Shown piece by piece: positions 63,592-64,000 of a stretch of DNA of 64,000 nucleotides (its first letter is position 1; the number at the start of each line of letters is the position of its first letter). A program made the position numbers and the translations under genes. Source of the stretch: Chaetoderma sp. LZ-2023a. Taxonomy: Eukaryota > Mollusca > Caudofoveata > Chaetodermatida > Chaetodermatidae. The stretch covers positions 140,442,496 through 140,506,495 of the forward strand of contig CM067369.1 of assembly GCA_034401795.1 (NCBI GenBank). The letters run 5' to 3'. The notes beneath the pieces are model-generated. The model was not told where the DNA came from. It ran no database searches and saw nothing but the letters and a program-made list of their open reading frames with translations.

Positions 63592-64000
63592 GTCTTGTCA
63601 ACTCAACTCCTCTTAGAGGTCCCCAATGGATTAACTTAAAATTTCGTCCACATCGTCAGTATCATGTGCAGATGTGCATGTGCTTTTTTCACGGCCAAAA
63701 AAATCATTCGATGCAGAGTTATCGCCCTGTAAATATCTTAAAGCTGATACATAAACTGCATGGCCAATCATTTCTTGTCAACGCAACCCGTCCTACACAT
63801 TCTTTTGAAACTTGGTAAGTGTTATCATTACCACGTGAAGGTATGCATGTGCTATCCATATACCTGTAGAGTGTACATCCATCCAGTTGTCCAAAATGTA
63901 TGTATGCCCCTCTGTCGGACAATCATTTCTTGTCAACGAACTCCTCCGAGAGATCTCAATGGATTAACTTAAAATTTTGTCGACAATATCAATATCATGT
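63592..64000. repeat. Degenerate tandem repeat, about 155-180 bp
   Basis: The anchor CTTGTCAAC recurs at about 63,594, 63,775 and 63,929, with 'caatggattaacttaaaattt' following two of them. It runs off the window edge. Confidence 0.75.

Overview
The window is animal nuclear DNA. It has spliced coding exons, DIRS-type retrotransposons, hAT-like and TTAA-targeting DNA transposons, many degenerate tandem repeats of about 160-210 bp, and long homopolymer-C and dinucleotide tracts. The repeat styles (for example 'gaaacttggtacattgc' and 'accaaatttggctgga' units) look to me like a marine invertebrate, most likely a mollusc. That placement rests on pattern memory, not a search.

Host genes. Five exons on the + strand (21,786-21,954; 24,883-24,964; 38,068-38,144; 57,289-57,453; 58,359-58,527) join with perfect phase agreement and GT-AG borders. 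They encode an internal part of a large HECT-type E3 ubiquitin ligase, most like HECTD4, ending at the start of the HECT domain. The gene continues beyond the window at least on the 3' side. Its introns are 2.9, 13.1, 19.1 and 0.9 kb and hold most of the mobile DNA seen here. A second short coding exon (59,393-59,589) starts a different protein with a SAP-like motif and lies inside the last visible intron of the HECT gene.

Mobile DNA. Four DIRS elements lie in the same orientation as the HECT gene: 1-7,903 (5' end outside or rearranged), 14,161-20,654, 30,676-37,721 and 40,030-53,003. Each complete copy has inverted terminal repeats plus an internal complementary region just before the right repeat. 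The third copy looks whole and young; the others are broken. Elements 1-3 are one subfamily and element 4 is a divergent one. Element 4 sits inside the left terminal repeat of an older DNA transposon (39,719-56,876) with terminal repeats of about 0.93 kb and a decayed minus-strand gene. Element 4 is itself split by a 6.4-kb insertion flanked by TTAA and ending CCCT...AGGG (43,613-49,977). This makes a three-level nest inside one host intron. Two hAT-like elements have exact 8-bp target duplications (9,864-10,909 and 25,614-27,385). A TG...CA-bounded insertion (5,235-6,805) lies in element 1, and a 5'-truncated LINE tail sits at 12,250-12,402.

The rest is repeat matrix. It holds tandem arrays at 8.2-14.2, 20.7-21.3, 22-23, 27.4-30.2, 58.8-59.3 and 61.4-64 kb. 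Two dispersed families of short palindromes occur, one with TTAACCCTT...AAGGGTTAA ends. There is an 86-bp minisatellite in 10 copies at 59,991-60,850, and CT/CCCT and AT microsatellites lie within intron 4 of the HECT gene. I found no tRNA, rRNA or CRISPR.
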